Of a stretch of 64,000 nucleotides of DNA, positions 8,281-17,257 are shown piece after piece (position 1 is the stretch's first letter; each line of letters opens with the position of its first letter). The stretch comes from Maribacter dokdonensis DSW-8 (GTDB taxonomy: Bacteria; Bacteroidota; Bacteroidia; Flavobacteriales; Flavobacteriaceae), in assembly GCF_001447995.1 (NCBI RefSeq), contig NZ_LDPE01000001.1:2108001-2172000 (forward strand). Reading direction: 5' to 3'. The position numbers and the translations under genes were made by a program. Below the pieces are notes generated by a model, which saw only the letters and a program-made list of their open reading frames with translations, was not told the DNA's origin and ran no database searches.

Positions 8281-8781
8281 ATGAATAATATAACCATAAG
8301 AGCAATGTTGGCTACTGATTGGAATGCTGTATCAGAAATATATGTAGAAGGTATTTCAACCGGCATTGCCACTTTTGAAACATGTGCACCAACCTATGAA
8401 GCATGGGACGCCGCCCACATGAAAAACTGCCGCTTTGTTGTTGAAAGCAATGGTGAAATATTAGGTTGGGTTGCCCTCTCTCCCGTTTCCAATAGATGTG
8501 TCTATGGTGGTGTAGCAGAAATTAGCGTTTACATTGCTGGTAACAGTAGAGGTAAAGGTCTTGGGAAATTGTTATTGGAGCATGTCATAATCGCAAGTGA
8601 AAAAGAAGGCATCTGGACATTACAATCTGGCATATTCCCTACAAATTATGGAAGCATAAAAGTTCATGAAGCTACAGGTTTTAGAATGATAGGTAAACGC
8701 GAGCGTATAGGAAAATTACATGGCAAATGGGTAGATAACGTGCTTTTTGAAAGGCGTAGCAAAATTGTTGGTATAGATTAA
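8281..8781 (+). CDS. PAT-like GNAT acetyltransferase (phosphinothricin / arsinothricin type)
   Basis: A 166-residue GNAT enzyme. The whole chain follows the phosphinothricin acetyltransferase plan: IRAMLATDWNAVSEIYVEGI, FETCAPTYEAW, GWVALSPVSNR, the AEISVYI strand, the acetyl-CoA loop RGKGLGKLLLEH, and the C-terminal NYGSIKVHEATGFRMIGKRERIGKLHG. Relatives encoded next to arsR (ArsN1 type) acetylate the antibiotic arsinothricin. The position directly after arsR therefore makes an arsenical substrate plausible, but methionine sulfoximine or another amino acid analogue cannot be excluded. It is convergent with, and 1 bp from, the olsF-like gene. Confidence 0.8.
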   Translation: MNNITIRAMLATDWNAVSEIYVEGISTGIATFETCAPTYEAWDAAHMKNCRFVVESNGEILGWVALSPVSNRCVYGGVAEISVYIAGNSRGKGLGKLLLEHVIIASEKEGIWTLQSGIFPTNYGSIKVHEATGFRMIGKRERIGKLHGKWVDNVLFERRSKIVGID

Positions 8782-8782
8782 A

Positions 8783-10603
8783 TTATGCTTCGTTATCAGT
8801 ATTTTGACCTTCAAGTAATCGTCGCTCCAATTCAGCTTGAAATTCTTCCATAACAGGTTTAACCGTGCTTTCCGGTAGATCTGCTATTTTAATATACATT
8901 AATCCGTCTACAGAATTATTAAAGAGTGGATCAACATTAAAAGCCACCACCTTTGCATTTTGCTTAATGTATTTTTTAATCAAAACCGGTAAGCGTAAAT
9001 TACCAGGTTCTACTTCATCGATCAAGCGATCAAACTTATTTAAATCGGCTTGGGTTTCATCAAAAACGAATTCTTTATCGGCATCCTTTAGTTTCACCTT
9101 AAATTCCTTTTTAGGTCTAATGTATTGCGCCACATAAGGATCCCAGTAATTGGACTTCATGAACTCGATCATCAAAGACTTAGAAAAATTAGAGAACTGG
9201 TTACTTATACTTACCCCTCCTATTAAATACTTATGCTCTGGAAAACGCAAAGTAGTATGCACAATACCTTTCCACAGCAAGAATAATGGCATTGGTTTTT
9301 GCTGATACTCTTTTGTGATATAGGCACGGCCCATTTCTATGGAATGCTTCATCATATCATAGAGTTCTGGCTCTACCCTAAATAAATCTTGTACGTAAAA
9401 CCCATCTATACCATGAGCAGGAAATATCTCTGACCCCATACCCATTCTATAAGCTCCAACAATACATTTAGCATCATCGTCCCAAAGAAAAAGGTGGTGA
9501 TAGTAGGTATCAAAATCATCAAGATCTATTGCCTTATTGGTACCTTCTCCAATAGCCCTAAACGTTACCTCTCGCTGTCTACCAATTTCTTTTAGGATAA
9601 ACGGCATATCCTTTTCTTTGGCTAAAAAAACCTCATAGTTCTTACTCTGCAGTAACCTACAATCCTTCTCCCTTAGCTTCTCAATTTCACCCTCCATAAC
9701 CTCTTTACGAACCGCATCCGCAATTTTCTTTGGTTGCTTGGGCAGTTTGAGTGAAGTAGGTATTTGATCAATTAAACGCTCTTTCTCATAGGCGTTAGAG
9801 AGCATGTATGTTTTACGGCGCAAAAGATCAGTATATTCTTCAATACTTTGTTGTTCTTGCTGGGTAGCTAATGAAATAGGTTGACCAATTCTAACTTTGA
9901 TCGGTCTATTGCTTTGGGAAAAAACCTGTGAAGGTATCATGGCAGTTCTTAAAGAATCGCCCAACTTAGAGATTCTATAGAACAAAGAGCTGTTTTTAGC
10001 ATGAAAATATATGGGTACTACGGGTACATTTGCCTTTCTGATCAGTTTAATGACCGCTTCTTCCCAAGGCTTATCAACAATTAACTTACCGTCTCTATAC
10101 GTAGATACTTCGCCCGCAGGAAATACACCCAGTACATGACCATTCTTTAAATGTTCTAAGGTTTTCTTGAATCCGGCTAAATTGCTTCTAGCATCTTTAT
10201 GGTCATTAAAAGGATTAACCGGTAATATATAAGGTTTTAAGGGCACCATTCTCTCTAAAAGAAAATTCGCCATTATTTTATAATCTGGGCGTTGACGCAA
10301 CATTAGCTTGAACAACAGAATACCGTCTATTGCCCCCAAAGGATGATTACTGATAGTAACGTATGGTCCTTCTTTAGGCAGACGTTTAAAATCTTCCTCA
10401 GGAATTTCATAGTCAATATCAAAATGCTCTAAAATGGCATTGGCGTAACTTTCCCCCTCTAAATGGGCAATAGAATCATAAAATCTATTGATAGCCGATA
10501 TACGTGTAACCTTCATTAACACCCAACCAACAAAGGTTCCCAACACCCCATATTTGGAGAGGTTAATGGCTTTGGCTATTTCTTTTGCGGTGACTAAACC
10601 CAT
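8783..10603 (-). CDS. olsF: Bifunctional acyltransferase of ornithine/aminolipid synthesis (OlsF-like)
   Basis: A 606-residue two-domain protein. Residues about 60-270 are a PlsC-type O-acyltransferase with NHPLGAID (H87, D93; one residue longer than the usual H-x4-D) and FPAGE at 161-165. Residues about 310-500 are an OlsB-like N-acyltransferase of the GNAT superfamily (REVTFRAIGEGTNKAIDLDDFDTYYHHLFLWD). This order matches OlsF of Flavobacterium and Serratia, which makes ornithine lipid in one polypeptide: the C-terminal part N-acylates the amino acid and the N-terminal part O-acylates the lyso-lipid. The amino acid head group could also be glycine or another residue. It has its own upstream region. 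Confidence 0.75.
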   Translation of the reverse strand: MGLVTAKEIAKAINLSKYGVLGTFVGWVLMKVTRISAINRFYDSIAHLEGESYANAILEHFDIDYEIPEEDFKRLPKEGPYVTISNHPLGAIDGILLFKLMLRQRPDYKIMANFLLERMVPLKPYILPVNPFNDHKDARSNLAGFKKTLEHLKNGHVLGVFPAGEVSTYRDGKLIVDKPWEEAVIKLIRKANVPVVPIYFHAKNSSLFYRISKLGDSLRTAMIPSQVFSQSNRPIKVRIGQPISLATQQEQQSIEEYTDLLRRKTYMLSNAYEKERLIDQIPTSLKLPKQPKKIADAVRKEVMEGEIEKLREKDCRLLQSKNYEVFLAKEKDMPFILKEIGRQREVTFRAIGEGTNKAIDLDDFDTYYHHLFLWDDDAKCIVGAYRMGMGSEIFPAHGIDGFYVQDLFRVEPELYDMMKHSIEMGRAYITKEYQQKPMPLFLLWKGIVHTTLRFPEHKYLIGGVSISNQFSNFSKSLMIEFMKSNYWDPYVAQYIRPKKEFKVKLKDADKEFVFDETQADLNKFDRLIDEVEPGNLRLPVLIKKYIKQNAKVVAFNVDPLFNNSVDGLMYIKIADLPESTVKPVMEEFQAELERRLLEGQNTDNEA

Positions 10604-10686
10604 ATATTCATCCTCATTTTAAAATGTAAATATAGGCAAATAGCCAAAGTAGCTACCAATAATAAATTAGTGAAATAGTGACTGTA

Positions 10687-11934
10687 TTACTTCACTACCA
10701 ATTGAACGGTTTCCGTACCGCGCTGCTCCAGTAACAACTCATGTCCGTTTTGCAAGGTCTCTAAAGCCTTATTGTCAAAATGCCTTATGGTATATAAAGA
10801 AACATTCTCGTGGTGTACCACTTTAAACTTACTTTTTAGCTGTTGTAATAACGCAGCCAATCCTCCAAATTTATTGTCGATACAAACAGAAAAGCTAATA
10901 GCGGAATTCTGAATTAAATCTACCTTAATTTTATGCTGATGGAATAATTTAAAAAGCTCACTAATACTGTCTTCTACGATAAATGAAAAATCCAATGAGG
11001 ATAATTTCATTAGTACCTGATTCTTCTTTACTATAAAGCAAGGTACTTTTGGTTCTATACCAACACCCTTGCCTACCGTAGTACCTTTATCTTTTGGGTT
11101 GACAAAAGATTTTACGTGCAAAGGAATTTCCTTGCGTTGTAGAGGCTGCAATGTTTTAGGGTGAATAACGGATGCCCCATAAAAAGCAAGTTCAATAGCC
11201 TCTCTATACGAGATATTGTTAAGTAATTGTGTTTCTTCAAAATATCTAGGATCCGCATTTAAAACGCCTGGAACATCTTTCCAAATGGTTACGGAATCCG
11301 CATTTAGGCAATAGGCTAAAATAGCTGCCGTATAATCAGAACCTTCACGTCCCAAGGTTGTTGTAAAGTTATTGTCATCACTGCCTAAAAATCCTTGCGT
11401 TATGTTAAGAACCTTTTTATCAATATTGGTAACGTTCTTTTGCGTACGTTCCCAATCTACAGTGGTATCTCTATAACTACTGTCTGTCTTAATATAGTTT
11501 CTTACATCTAACCATTGGTTTGCAATGCCAATTTCTTTTAAATACGCACTAATTATTGTTGTAGATAACAGCTCACCGTAACCTACAATTTGATCATAAA
11601 CAAAATTATAATTAGGAGATTTGTTCCAAACCAAAAAGCCGTTTATTTCATCGATCAATACTTTTATTTCTTTATAAATGGTATGTGAAGCATTTGGAAA
11701 TAATTCTGACACTATAGCATGATGATAATCGACCAACTCAGAAACCTTAGCTGGTATTTCTTGTTTATCATTAAAATAGGCATTAATAATATCTTCCATG
11801 GCATTGGTGGTTTTCCCCATTGCCGAAACTACCAGTAACGTATTATCATACCCTACTTCCCTTAGAACCTTAACTACATTTTTAACCGCATTTGCATCTT
11901 TTACAGATGCTCCTCCAAATTTAAAAACCCTCAT
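10687..11934 (-). CDS. lysC: Aspartate kinase (monofunctional)
   Basis: About 415 residues. The N terminus VFKFGGASVKDANAV is the aspartokinase ATP/aspartate motif (KFGGxSV). The middle has TTLGREGSDYTAAILAYCL and the C terminus has two short ACT-like regions (SSLDFSFIVEDSISEL, QNSAISFSVCIDN). It phosphorylates L-aspartate, the first step toward lysine, threonine, methionine and diaminopimelate; the ACT part usually gives feedback control. ATG at 11934 is preferred over TTG at 11940. No lysine riboswitch is visible in the short upstream gap. The neighbouring GNAT gene is on the same strand. Confidence 0.92.
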   Translation of the reverse strand: MRVFKFGGASVKDANAVKNVVKVLREVGYDNTLLVVSAMGKTTNAMEDIINAYFNDKQEIPAKVSELVDYHHAIVSELFPNASHTIYKEIKVLIDEINGFLVWNKSPNYNFVYDQIVGYGELLSTTIISAYLKEIGIANQWLDVRNYIKTDSSYRDTTVDWERTQKNVTNIDKKVLNITQGFLGSDDNNFTTTLGREGSDYTAAILAYCLNADSVTIWKDVPGVLNADPRYFEETQLLNNISYREAIELAFYGASVIHPKTLQPLQRKEIPLHVKSFVNPKDKGTTVGKGVGIEPKVPCFIVKKNQVLMKLSSLDFSFIVEDSISELFKLFHQHKIKVDLIQNSAISFSVCIDNKFGGLAALLQQLKSKFKVVHHENVSLYTIRHFDNKALETLQNGHELLLEQRGTETVQLVVK

Positions 11935-11981
11935 ATTCAATCTATATCTAATCTATTTATTTTCTTTTTCCTTAGTTCTTC

Positions 11982-12464
11982 TTATGCAATCGCATTTAAA
12001 TATGCTTTAATACCTTTTTGATCTAATTGAACTACATCCCAATCTCTCATTACATTGGCACCTTTACTTTCATAAAAACCTATAGCAGGCTCGTTCCAAT
12101 CCAGCACTTCCCAGCAAATTCTTCTTACCCCTAATTCATCACCATACTTCACCACTTCATCTAAAAGCGCCGTACCCAATCCTGTTCCGCGCATTTCTTT
12201 GGTGACGATCAGGTCTTCTAAATGAATAACCGGTCCTTTCCACGTAGAATATCTTGGGTATACCAATGCCATACCTACAATTTTTTGATTCTTTTCTGCA
12301 ACAAAACAGTGAAACAATTTCTGTTTACCAAAACCATCTTCCTTTAAATCTTGTACACTAACCTCAACGGCGTGTTCTTCCTTCTCAAAAGTGGCCAATT
12401 CTTGAATTAATTGATGCACTTGTTCCATGTCCCCTGCTTGGGCAACTCTAATTATATACTCCAT
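11982..12464 (-). CDS. GNAT N-acetyltransferase, diamine-acetyltransferase-like
   Basis: A 160-residue GNAT protein. It contains the acyl-CoA loop MRGTGLGTALLDEV, the preceding strand GPVIHLEDLIVTKE, and the C-terminal VLDWNEPAIGFYESKGA typical of the spermidine/spermine N1-acetyltransferase-like subgroup (LDWNxxAIxFY). In that subgroup the substrate is often a polyamine or thialysine, which is inferred here. It has a -7 element 19 nt upstream and reads toward lysC. Confidence 0.85.
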   Translation of the reverse strand: MEYIIRVAQAGDMEQVHQLIQELATFEKEEHAVEVSVQDLKEDGFGKQKLFHCFVAEKNQKIVGMALVYPRYSTWKGPVIHLEDLIVTKEMRGTGLGTALLDEVVKYGDELGVRRICWEVLDWNEPAIGFYESKGANVMRDWDVVQLDQKGIKAYLNAIA

Positions 12465-12483
12465 AATTGTTACAAATAAAACA

Positions 12484-12491
12484 CAAAGTTA
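12484..12491 (-). promoter_or_regulatory. Putative -7 promoter element for the GNAT gene
   Basis: On the minus strand TAACTTTG matches TAnnTTTG and lies 19 nt before the ATG at 12464. No convincing -33 element is seen. Confidence 0.4.
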
Positions 12492-12572
12492 TAAATTTAA
12501 AAAATGTAATTAAAATGAAAATGAAACGTTTAACAAAATACACGATATTTGTATATAACCATAAACTAAAGA

Positions 12573-13583
12573 ATGTCTCCAAAAAGAAATCAGACCCTAG
12601 GGGAGTTTATTATTGAAAATCAAGATTCATTTCAGTACTCTTCGGGCGAATTATCAAAACTTATTAATGCCATTAGATTAGCGGCCAAAGTTGTAAACCA
12701 TGAGGTAAGCAAAGCAGGACTAATTGATATTCTAGGTGGCGTAGGCGAAACCAACATTCAAGGTGAAGACCAACAAAAACTAGATCTTTTCGCGAACGAT
12801 AAATTTATTCAAACATTAAAAAACCGGGAAATTGTATGTGGTATCGCCTCGGAAGAGGAAGATAGTTTTATCAGCATCAACAGTAACGATGATAACCACC
12901 AGAACAAATATGTAGTACTGATCGACCCTTTAGACGGCTCGTCCAACATCGATGTAAACGTTTCCGTGGGTACCATTTTTTCTATTTACAGACGGGTTAC
13001 CCCTATTGGAACTCCCGTTACAATGGAAGATTTTTTACAGCCTGGACACAAACAAGTTGCCGCCGGTTACGTAGTTTATGGCACCTCTACCATGTTGGTG
13101 TATACCACAGGTGATGGTGTAAACGGCTTTACCTTAAACCCTGCATTGGGTACTTTTTACCTATCGCACCCAAATATGCAATTCCCGGAAGATGGTAGAA
13201 TTTACTCAGTAAACGAAGGTAATTATGTGCATTTTCACCAAGGCGTAAAAGATTATATCAAGTACTGCCAAATGGAAGAAGATGATAGACCATATACCTC
13301 AAGATATATTGGATCCTTGGTTTCAGATTTTCATAGAAACATGATCAAAGGGGGCATTTACATGTACCCTAAAAGTAGTGTTACTGAAAGCGGTAAATTA
13401 AGGTTATTGTATGAATGTAATCCTATGGCATTTTTAGCCGAACAAGCGAACGGACTTGCAATTGGCGGCAAAAATCGAATTATGGACATACAACCAACAG
13501 AACTGCACCAAAGGGTTCCTTTCTTCTGTGGAAGTAAGAACATGGTCATAAAACTTCAAGAATTTTTAGATAAATATCATTAA
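12573..13583 (+). CDS. fbp: Class I fructose-1,6-bisphosphatase
   Basis: 336 residues, the normal length for class I FBPase. Metal-binding and catalytic signatures are present: ASEEED near residue 90, the hallmark [22 protein letters not shown] near 112-133, and substrate-binding [21 protein letters not shown] near 242-262. It hydrolyses fructose-1,6-bisphosphate to fructose-6-phosphate, the irreversible step of gluconeogenesis. The start ATG 12573 gives the usual RNQTLGEFI beginning. A hairpin terminator follows 4 bp after the stop. Confidence 0.97.
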   Translation: MSPKRNQTLGEFIIENQDSFQYSSGELSKLINAIRLAAKVVNHEVSKAGLIDILGGVGETNIQGEDQQKLDLFANDKFIQTLKNREIVCGIASEEEDSFISINSNDDNHQNKYVVLIDPLDGSSNIDVNVSVGTIFSIYRRVTPIGTPVTMEDFLQPGHKQVAAGYVVYGTSTMLVYTTGDGVNGFTLNPALGTFYLSHPNMQFPEDGRIYSVNEGNYVHFHQGVKDYIKYCQMEEDDRPYTSRYIGSLVSDFHRNMIKGGIYMYPKSSVTESGKLRLLYECNPMAFLAEQANGLAIGGKNRIMDIQPTELHQRVPFFCGSKNMVIKLQEFLDKYH

Positions 13584-13587
13584 TAAA

Positions 13588-13613
13588 AAAGGGAGCTTTT
13601 AGCTCCCTTTTTC
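13588..13613 (+). terminator. Rho-independent terminator after fbp
   Basis: Stem AAAGGGAGCT / AGCTCCCTTT with loop TTT, followed by more T. The A-rich left flank also makes it usable for the convergent TerB gene ending at 13639. Confidence 0.9.
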
Positions 13614-13638
13614 TTTACCCTTTTTTCAAGGCTAAAAA

Positions 13639-14061
13639 TTATTTCTTTAATAGATACAGATAATCTTCAAAATCAATTTTTCCTCCAAAAATAGCTACTG
13701 AACGCTCAATAACCTTATCTGCTTTATCACCGGTAAAACCTAGACCAATAGCATATTTTTTAATTAGAATTCTTTCTTCGTCATCAATTTCATGATCAGA
13801 ATAAACAATTCTAAATAGATCATATAAACGCTCCAATCTTTTTTCGGAATCTGGCGTTGAATCTATTGGATATTTATTTTCCTTCTTAAAAACCTCCTCA
13901 TACTCAGATTTGGTGATATCTAGTTTCGTAGCAAAACGATCTAGCATTTTTCTTTCCTCTGTACTAATTTCACCGTCTACTGACGCTAAAGTTGCCAAAG
14001 CTGCAAAGTGGGCCAAATTTCTTCTGTGCTCACCGCTAGTATATAAATCTGCAAAAGACAT
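13639..14061 (-). CDS. TerB-family protein
   Basis: A 140-residue all-helical protein with the two acidic TerB signatures: LASVDGEISTEERKMLDRFA near residues 25-44 and IVYSDHEIDDEERILIKKYA near 90-109. These (D-G-x-I-x-x-x-E) are metal-binding in TerB of tellurite resistance and in the DjlA/TerB family. No tellurite-resistance operon is nearby, so a resistance role is not supported; the family is thought to act at membranes or as a chaperone-like module. It is convergent with fbp. Confidence 0.82.
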   Translation of the reverse strand: MSFADLYTSGEHRRNLAHFAALATLASVDGEISTEERKMLDRFATKLDITKSEYEEVFKKENKYPIDSTPDSEKRLERLYDLFRIVYSDHEIDDEERILIKKYAIGLGFTGDKADKVIERSVAIFGGKIDFEDYLYLLKK

Positions 14062-14083
14062 ATCTTATTTTTTAATTATTGAG

Positions 14084-14091
14084 CAAATATA
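14084..14091 (-). promoter_or_regulatory. Putative -7 promoter element for the TerB gene
   Basis: On the minus strand TATATTTG matches TAnnTTTG, 22 nt before the ATG at 14061. A -33 box is not evident. Confidence 0.45.
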
Positions 14092-14163
14092 ATTTTTTTA
14101 GAGGTCATAGTTTACTTTGACATCAACTTTGTTAAAATACAAAATTTGTAACTTGACAAAGCT

Positions 14164-15189
14164 ATGAAAACTCCCTTATTACAATTTACCAACAACGGTA
14201 TTTATTGCGAAAAAGCCAATGTATACCTGGATCCGTGGAAACCGGTAGACCACGCCATAATCTCTCATGGGCATGCAGACCATAGTAGATATGGTCATAA
14301 GAAATATATAACCCACTACCGTAACGTACCAATAATTCAACATCGTTTAGGTGAAATAAATGTTACCGGAAAAGAATGGGGAGAAATCTTCACGGTCAAC
14401 AATGTAAAGTTTAGTCTTCACCCAGCCGGGCATATTATTGGCTCGTCACAAATTAGGGTAGAACACAAAGATGAAGTATGGGTTTTTACAGGAGATTATA
14501 AAACTGAAAATGATGGTATTTCCACACCGTATGAACCTATAAAATGTAACACCTTTATTACCGAATGTACCTTTGGATTACCCGCATTTAAATGGACACC
14601 CCAGGCAGAAGTTCTAGAAAACATTAACAATTGGTGGGCAGAAAATAGAGCTGAAGGTAAAACATCCATACTTTTTGGGTATAGTTTGGGCAAAGCACAA
14701 CGATTATTAAAGTACCTAGATACCGACATTGGAGAAATATATACCCATGGTGCCATTGAAAATATGACCGAGGTTCTTAGACCGTTGGTAGATTTTCCCA
14801 AGACCACTTTAATTACCAGAGACACCAAAAAAGAGCAGCTTTTAGGCAATATTGTATTGGCACCACCAAGTGCCCATGGTAGTACTTGGATCAGAAAAAT
14901 GGTACCCTATGTTACTGCTTCCGCAAGCGGATGGATGACCTTTAGGGGAGCAAGACGAAGAAGGGCTATTGACAAAGGTTTTGTTTTAAGCGATCATTGC
15001 GATTGGCCCGGTCTTTTAGAAAGTATTGAAGCCACAGGCGCCGAAAAAATTATCTGTACACATGGCTATACAGATATATTCTCGAAATATTTACGGGAAC
15101 AAGGTTATGATGCCCGTACAGAAGCTACGCAATACGGTGAAGAAGAAACAGAAGCTGCATTAGCTTCAAAATCTACCGCATCTGTATGA
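14164..15189 (+). CDS. Ligase-associated DNA exonuclease (metallo-beta-lactamase fold)
   Basis: A 341-residue MBL/beta-CASP-type nuclease. The metal-binding motif SHGHADHSRYG (HxHxDH) is at about residues 39-49, followed by HPAGHIIGSSQI, FTGDYKTE, the CASP-like segment and a late LSDHCDWPGL and ICTHGY. It matches the putative exonuclease family of the ligase-associated DNA damage response cluster. Its TGA overlaps the ligase ATG (ATGA, 4 nt), so the two are translationally coupled. The role in double-strand break or end processing is inferred from the cluster. Confidence 0.9.
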   Translation: MKTPLLQFTNNGIYCEKANVYLDPWKPVDHAIISHGHADHSRYGHKKYITHYRNVPIIQHRLGEINVTGKEWGEIFTVNNVKFSLHPAGHIIGSSQIRVEHKDEVWVFTGDYKTENDGISTPYEPIKCNTFITECTFGLPAFKWTPQAEVLENINNWWAENRAEGKTSILFGYSLGKAQRLLKYLDTDIGEIYTHGAIENMTEVLRPLVDFPKTTLITRDTKKEQLLGNIVLAPPSAHGSTWIRKMVPYVTASASGWMTFRGARRRRAIDKGFVLSDHCDWPGLLESIEATGAEKIICTHGYTDIFSKYLREQGYDARTEATQYGEEETEAALASKSTASV

Positions 15190-16868
15190 GAAATTTTGCA
15201 CAGCTTATAAAAACCTTGGATAGTACCAACAAAACTACGGTTAAGGTACAGGCATTGACCGACTATTTTCTAAAAGCCAATGATGCCGATAAGGTTTGGA
15301 CCATCGCAATTTTATCGCATCGTAGACCACCAAGACCGGTAAACACAACGCTATTAAGAACTTGGGCTTCAGAACTGGCAAATATTCCACTGTGGTTATT
15401 TGAAGAAAGCTATCATATTGTTGGTGATCTTGCAGAAACTATCGCCTTGGTCATTCCGGCAGCCGACCAATCATCGGACAAAAGTTTAACCGATTTTCTT
15501 CAAGAAATGATTGCCCTTAAAAAGAAGACAGACGAAGAAAAAAGAGCATATCTCTACGAAAATTGGAGTGTTTTAAACTATTACGAACGGTTTGTGTTCA
15601 CTAAACTGATTACTGGCGGATTCAGAATTGGGGTAAGTCAAAAACTAATGACACGTGCCCTTGCAAAAGCCACCCAAATTGACGAAGATATTTTAGCCTA
15701 TAAATTAATGGGCAACTGGGACCCGAATAAAATCACTTTTCAACAATTGGTTTTAGAGGAAAATGAGAGCGATTACCTTTCAAAACCTTATCCTTTTTAT
15801 TTGGCTTATGCCATTGAAGGTGAAGTGTCAGACTTAGGCGTTATACAAGAATGGTCTGCAGAACATAAGTGGGACGGAATTCGTTCTCAAGTGATCTTAA
15901 GAAACAATGAATTATTTGTTTGGAGCCGTGGCGAAGAATTGGTTACGGATAAGTATCCCGAATTTGAAAAATTCATAGGCGTTATCCCAAACGGTACGGT
16001 CATAGATGGTGAAATTCTACCTTTTCCAAAAGGTGCTATTGGCACCTTTAACGATTTACAAACCCGCATTGGTAGAAAAAACGTAACCGCCGCACTTTTA
16101 AAAAAAGTTCCGGTAATTTTAAAAGCATATGATATTCTTGAATGGGAAGGAGAAGATATTCGCCAATTACCTTTTATAGAACGTAGAGAAATTTTAGAAC
16201 ATCTTTTTAAAAATGTCACTGAGCAAAACCAAAGTGATGACACTAAACTTAGCCGAAACGAGGTCACTGAGCGTAGCCGAAGTGATGTCCCCCTTCACCT
16301 CTCTAAAACCATCTATTTTAATTCATGGGAAGAGATGGCTGAAGAAAGAGACCGCTCTCGCGAAATGCACAGTGAAGGCTTAATGCTAAAAAGAAAAGAT
16401 TCGCCCTATTTAGTCGGTCGTAAGAAAGGTGATTGGTGGAAATGGAAAGTTGACCCACTGACCATAGATGCGGTTCTTACCTATGCTATGCGCGGTCATG
16501 GTAGGCGAAGTAATCTTTTTACAGATTATACTTTTGCCCTTTGGAAGGATAATGAAGAAGGAGAAAAAGAACTGGTAACCTTTGCAAAGGCATACTCAGG
16601 CTTAACCGATGCGGAATTCAGAAAACTAGATGCTTGGATAAAGAAAAATACCTTAGAAAGATTTGGACCCGTTCGTAGTGTTACTCCGCATCACGTGTTT
16701 GAAATTGCCTTTGAGGGTATAGCATTATCCAAGCGACATAAAAGTGGTGTTGCTACCCGTTTTCCTAGAATGCTACGCTGGAGAAAAGATAAAAATATTC
16801 ATGAAGCAAATACGTTGGATGATTTGAAGGGATTAATTCCGAGCGAAGCGAAGGAATCTGTTAAATAA
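15186..16868 (+). CDS. ATP-dependent DNA ligase of the ligase-associated repair cluster, with in-frame repeat insertions
   Basis: A 560-residue ATP-dependent ligase. An N-terminal helical DNA-binding domain occupies about 1-200. The nucleotidyltransferase motif EHKWDGIR has catalytic Lys228; motifs WSRGEELVTDKYPEF, DGEILPF and EGLMLKRKDSPY follow, then GRKKGDWWKWK and the OB-fold. It corresponds to the PP_1105 ligase family found with the exonuclease, helicase and PdeM genes here. Residues 344-367 are an unusual threefold 8-residue repeat (VTEQNQSD, DTKLSRNE, VTERSRSD) produced by a DNA repeat. The C-terminal SEAKES comes from a second palindromic repeat. Both lie in expected loop or tail positions, so activity may be retained. 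Confidence 0.92.
   Translation: MRNFAQLIKTLDSTNKTTVKVQALTDYFLKANDADKVWTIAILSHRRPPRPVNTTLLRTWASELANIPLWLFEESYHIVGDLAETIALVIPAADQSSDKSLTDFLQEMIALKKKTDEEKRAYLYENWSVLNYYERFVFTKLITGGFRIGVSQKLMTRALAKATQIDEDILAYKLMGNWDPNKITFQQLVLEENESDYLSKPYPFYLAYAIEGEVSDLGVIQEWSAEHKWDGIRSQVILRNNELFVWSRGEELVTDKYPEFEKFIGVIPNGTVIDGEILPFPKGAIGTFNDLQTRIGRKNVTAALLKKVPVILKAYDILEWEGEDIRQLPFIERREILEHLFKNVTEQNQSDDTKLSRNEVTERSRSDVPLHLSKTIYFNSWEEMAEERDRSREMHSEGLMLKRKDSPYLVGRKKGDWWKWKVDPLTIDAVLTYAMRGHGRRSNLFTDYTFALWKDNEEGEKELVTFAKAYSGLTDAEFRKLDAWIKKNTLERFGPVRSVTPHHVFEIAFEGIALSKRHKSGVATRFPRMLRWRKDKNIHEANTLDDLKGLIPSEAKESVK
16215..16286 (+). repeat. Three tandem 24-bp palindromic repeat units inside the ligase gene
   Basis: Units at 16215-16238, 16239-16262 and 16263-16286. 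Unit 3 begins GTCACTGAGCGTAGCC and ends GAAGTGAT, with CACT/AGTG arms; unit 1 is close, unit 2 degenerate. Each unit is exactly 8 codons and in frame, so the protein gains three octapeptides. The GAGCGTAGCC core recurs in metG at 37749-37770. Confidence 0.8.
16836..16857 (+). repeat. Palindromic repeat forming the ligase C terminus
   Basis: ATTCC at 16836-16840 and GGAAT at 16853-16857 flank the core GAGCGAAGCGAA. It encodes most of the tail SEAKES. The layout (short arms around a GAGCGnAGC-like core) is like the internal repeats. Confidence 0.6.
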
Positions 16869-16916
16869 AAAACGAAAAATTAATTTATATCTGTTGATTT
16901 CACAAGCCTAAATAAA

Positions 16917-17235
16917 ATGAAAGGATATGTCTATATAACAACCAATAAAAATAAAACAGTTCTTTATGTTGGAGCTACAGATGATATTAAAAGAAGAATA
17001 AATGAACATAAAAGCAGAATATATCCAAATGCTTTCACCAAGAAATACAATTGCGATATACTAGTTTATTTTGAGGAATTTGAAAATGTAGAAGATGCAT
17101 TTAAAAGAGAATTGAAATTAAAAGCTGGCAATCGGAAAAAAAAAGGAAGAGTTAATAAACTCAATGAATCCTGAATGGGGTGATCTTTCCATTAATTGGT
17201 TAGATGAAAATTTTAGGTTTCGGAACAAAAAATAA
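16917..17235 (+). pseudogene. GIY-YIG endonuclease-like (UPF0213) gene with a frameshift in an A9 run
   Basis: The frame from ATG 16917 gives GYVYITTNKNKTVLYVGATDDIKRRINEHK, the GIY-YIG core with its catalytic Arg, and runs to LKAGNRKKK. It then shifts at nine consecutive A (17136-17144) and stops at 17174 after a short unrelated tail. Reading with eight A restores EELINSMNPEWGDL, the expected family C terminus, and a stop at 17235. So either this is a recent one-base insertion, a sequencing error, or transcriptional slippage on A9 makes full product. The gene sits between the ligase and helicase genes, flanked on both sides by palindromic repeats. Small GIY-YIG proteins have no well-established role. 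Confidence 0.8.
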
Positions 17236-17257
17236 AATTCAAGAATAAATTAAACAG

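Noticed and set aside
13639..14061. Tellurite resistance operon
   Set aside because: Only isolated TerB-like genes exist in the window; no terC, terD or terZ.
16215..16286. CRISPR or minisatellite within a gene
   Set aside because: Three adjacent palindromic units without spacers, in frame; fits a palindromic element, not CRISPR.
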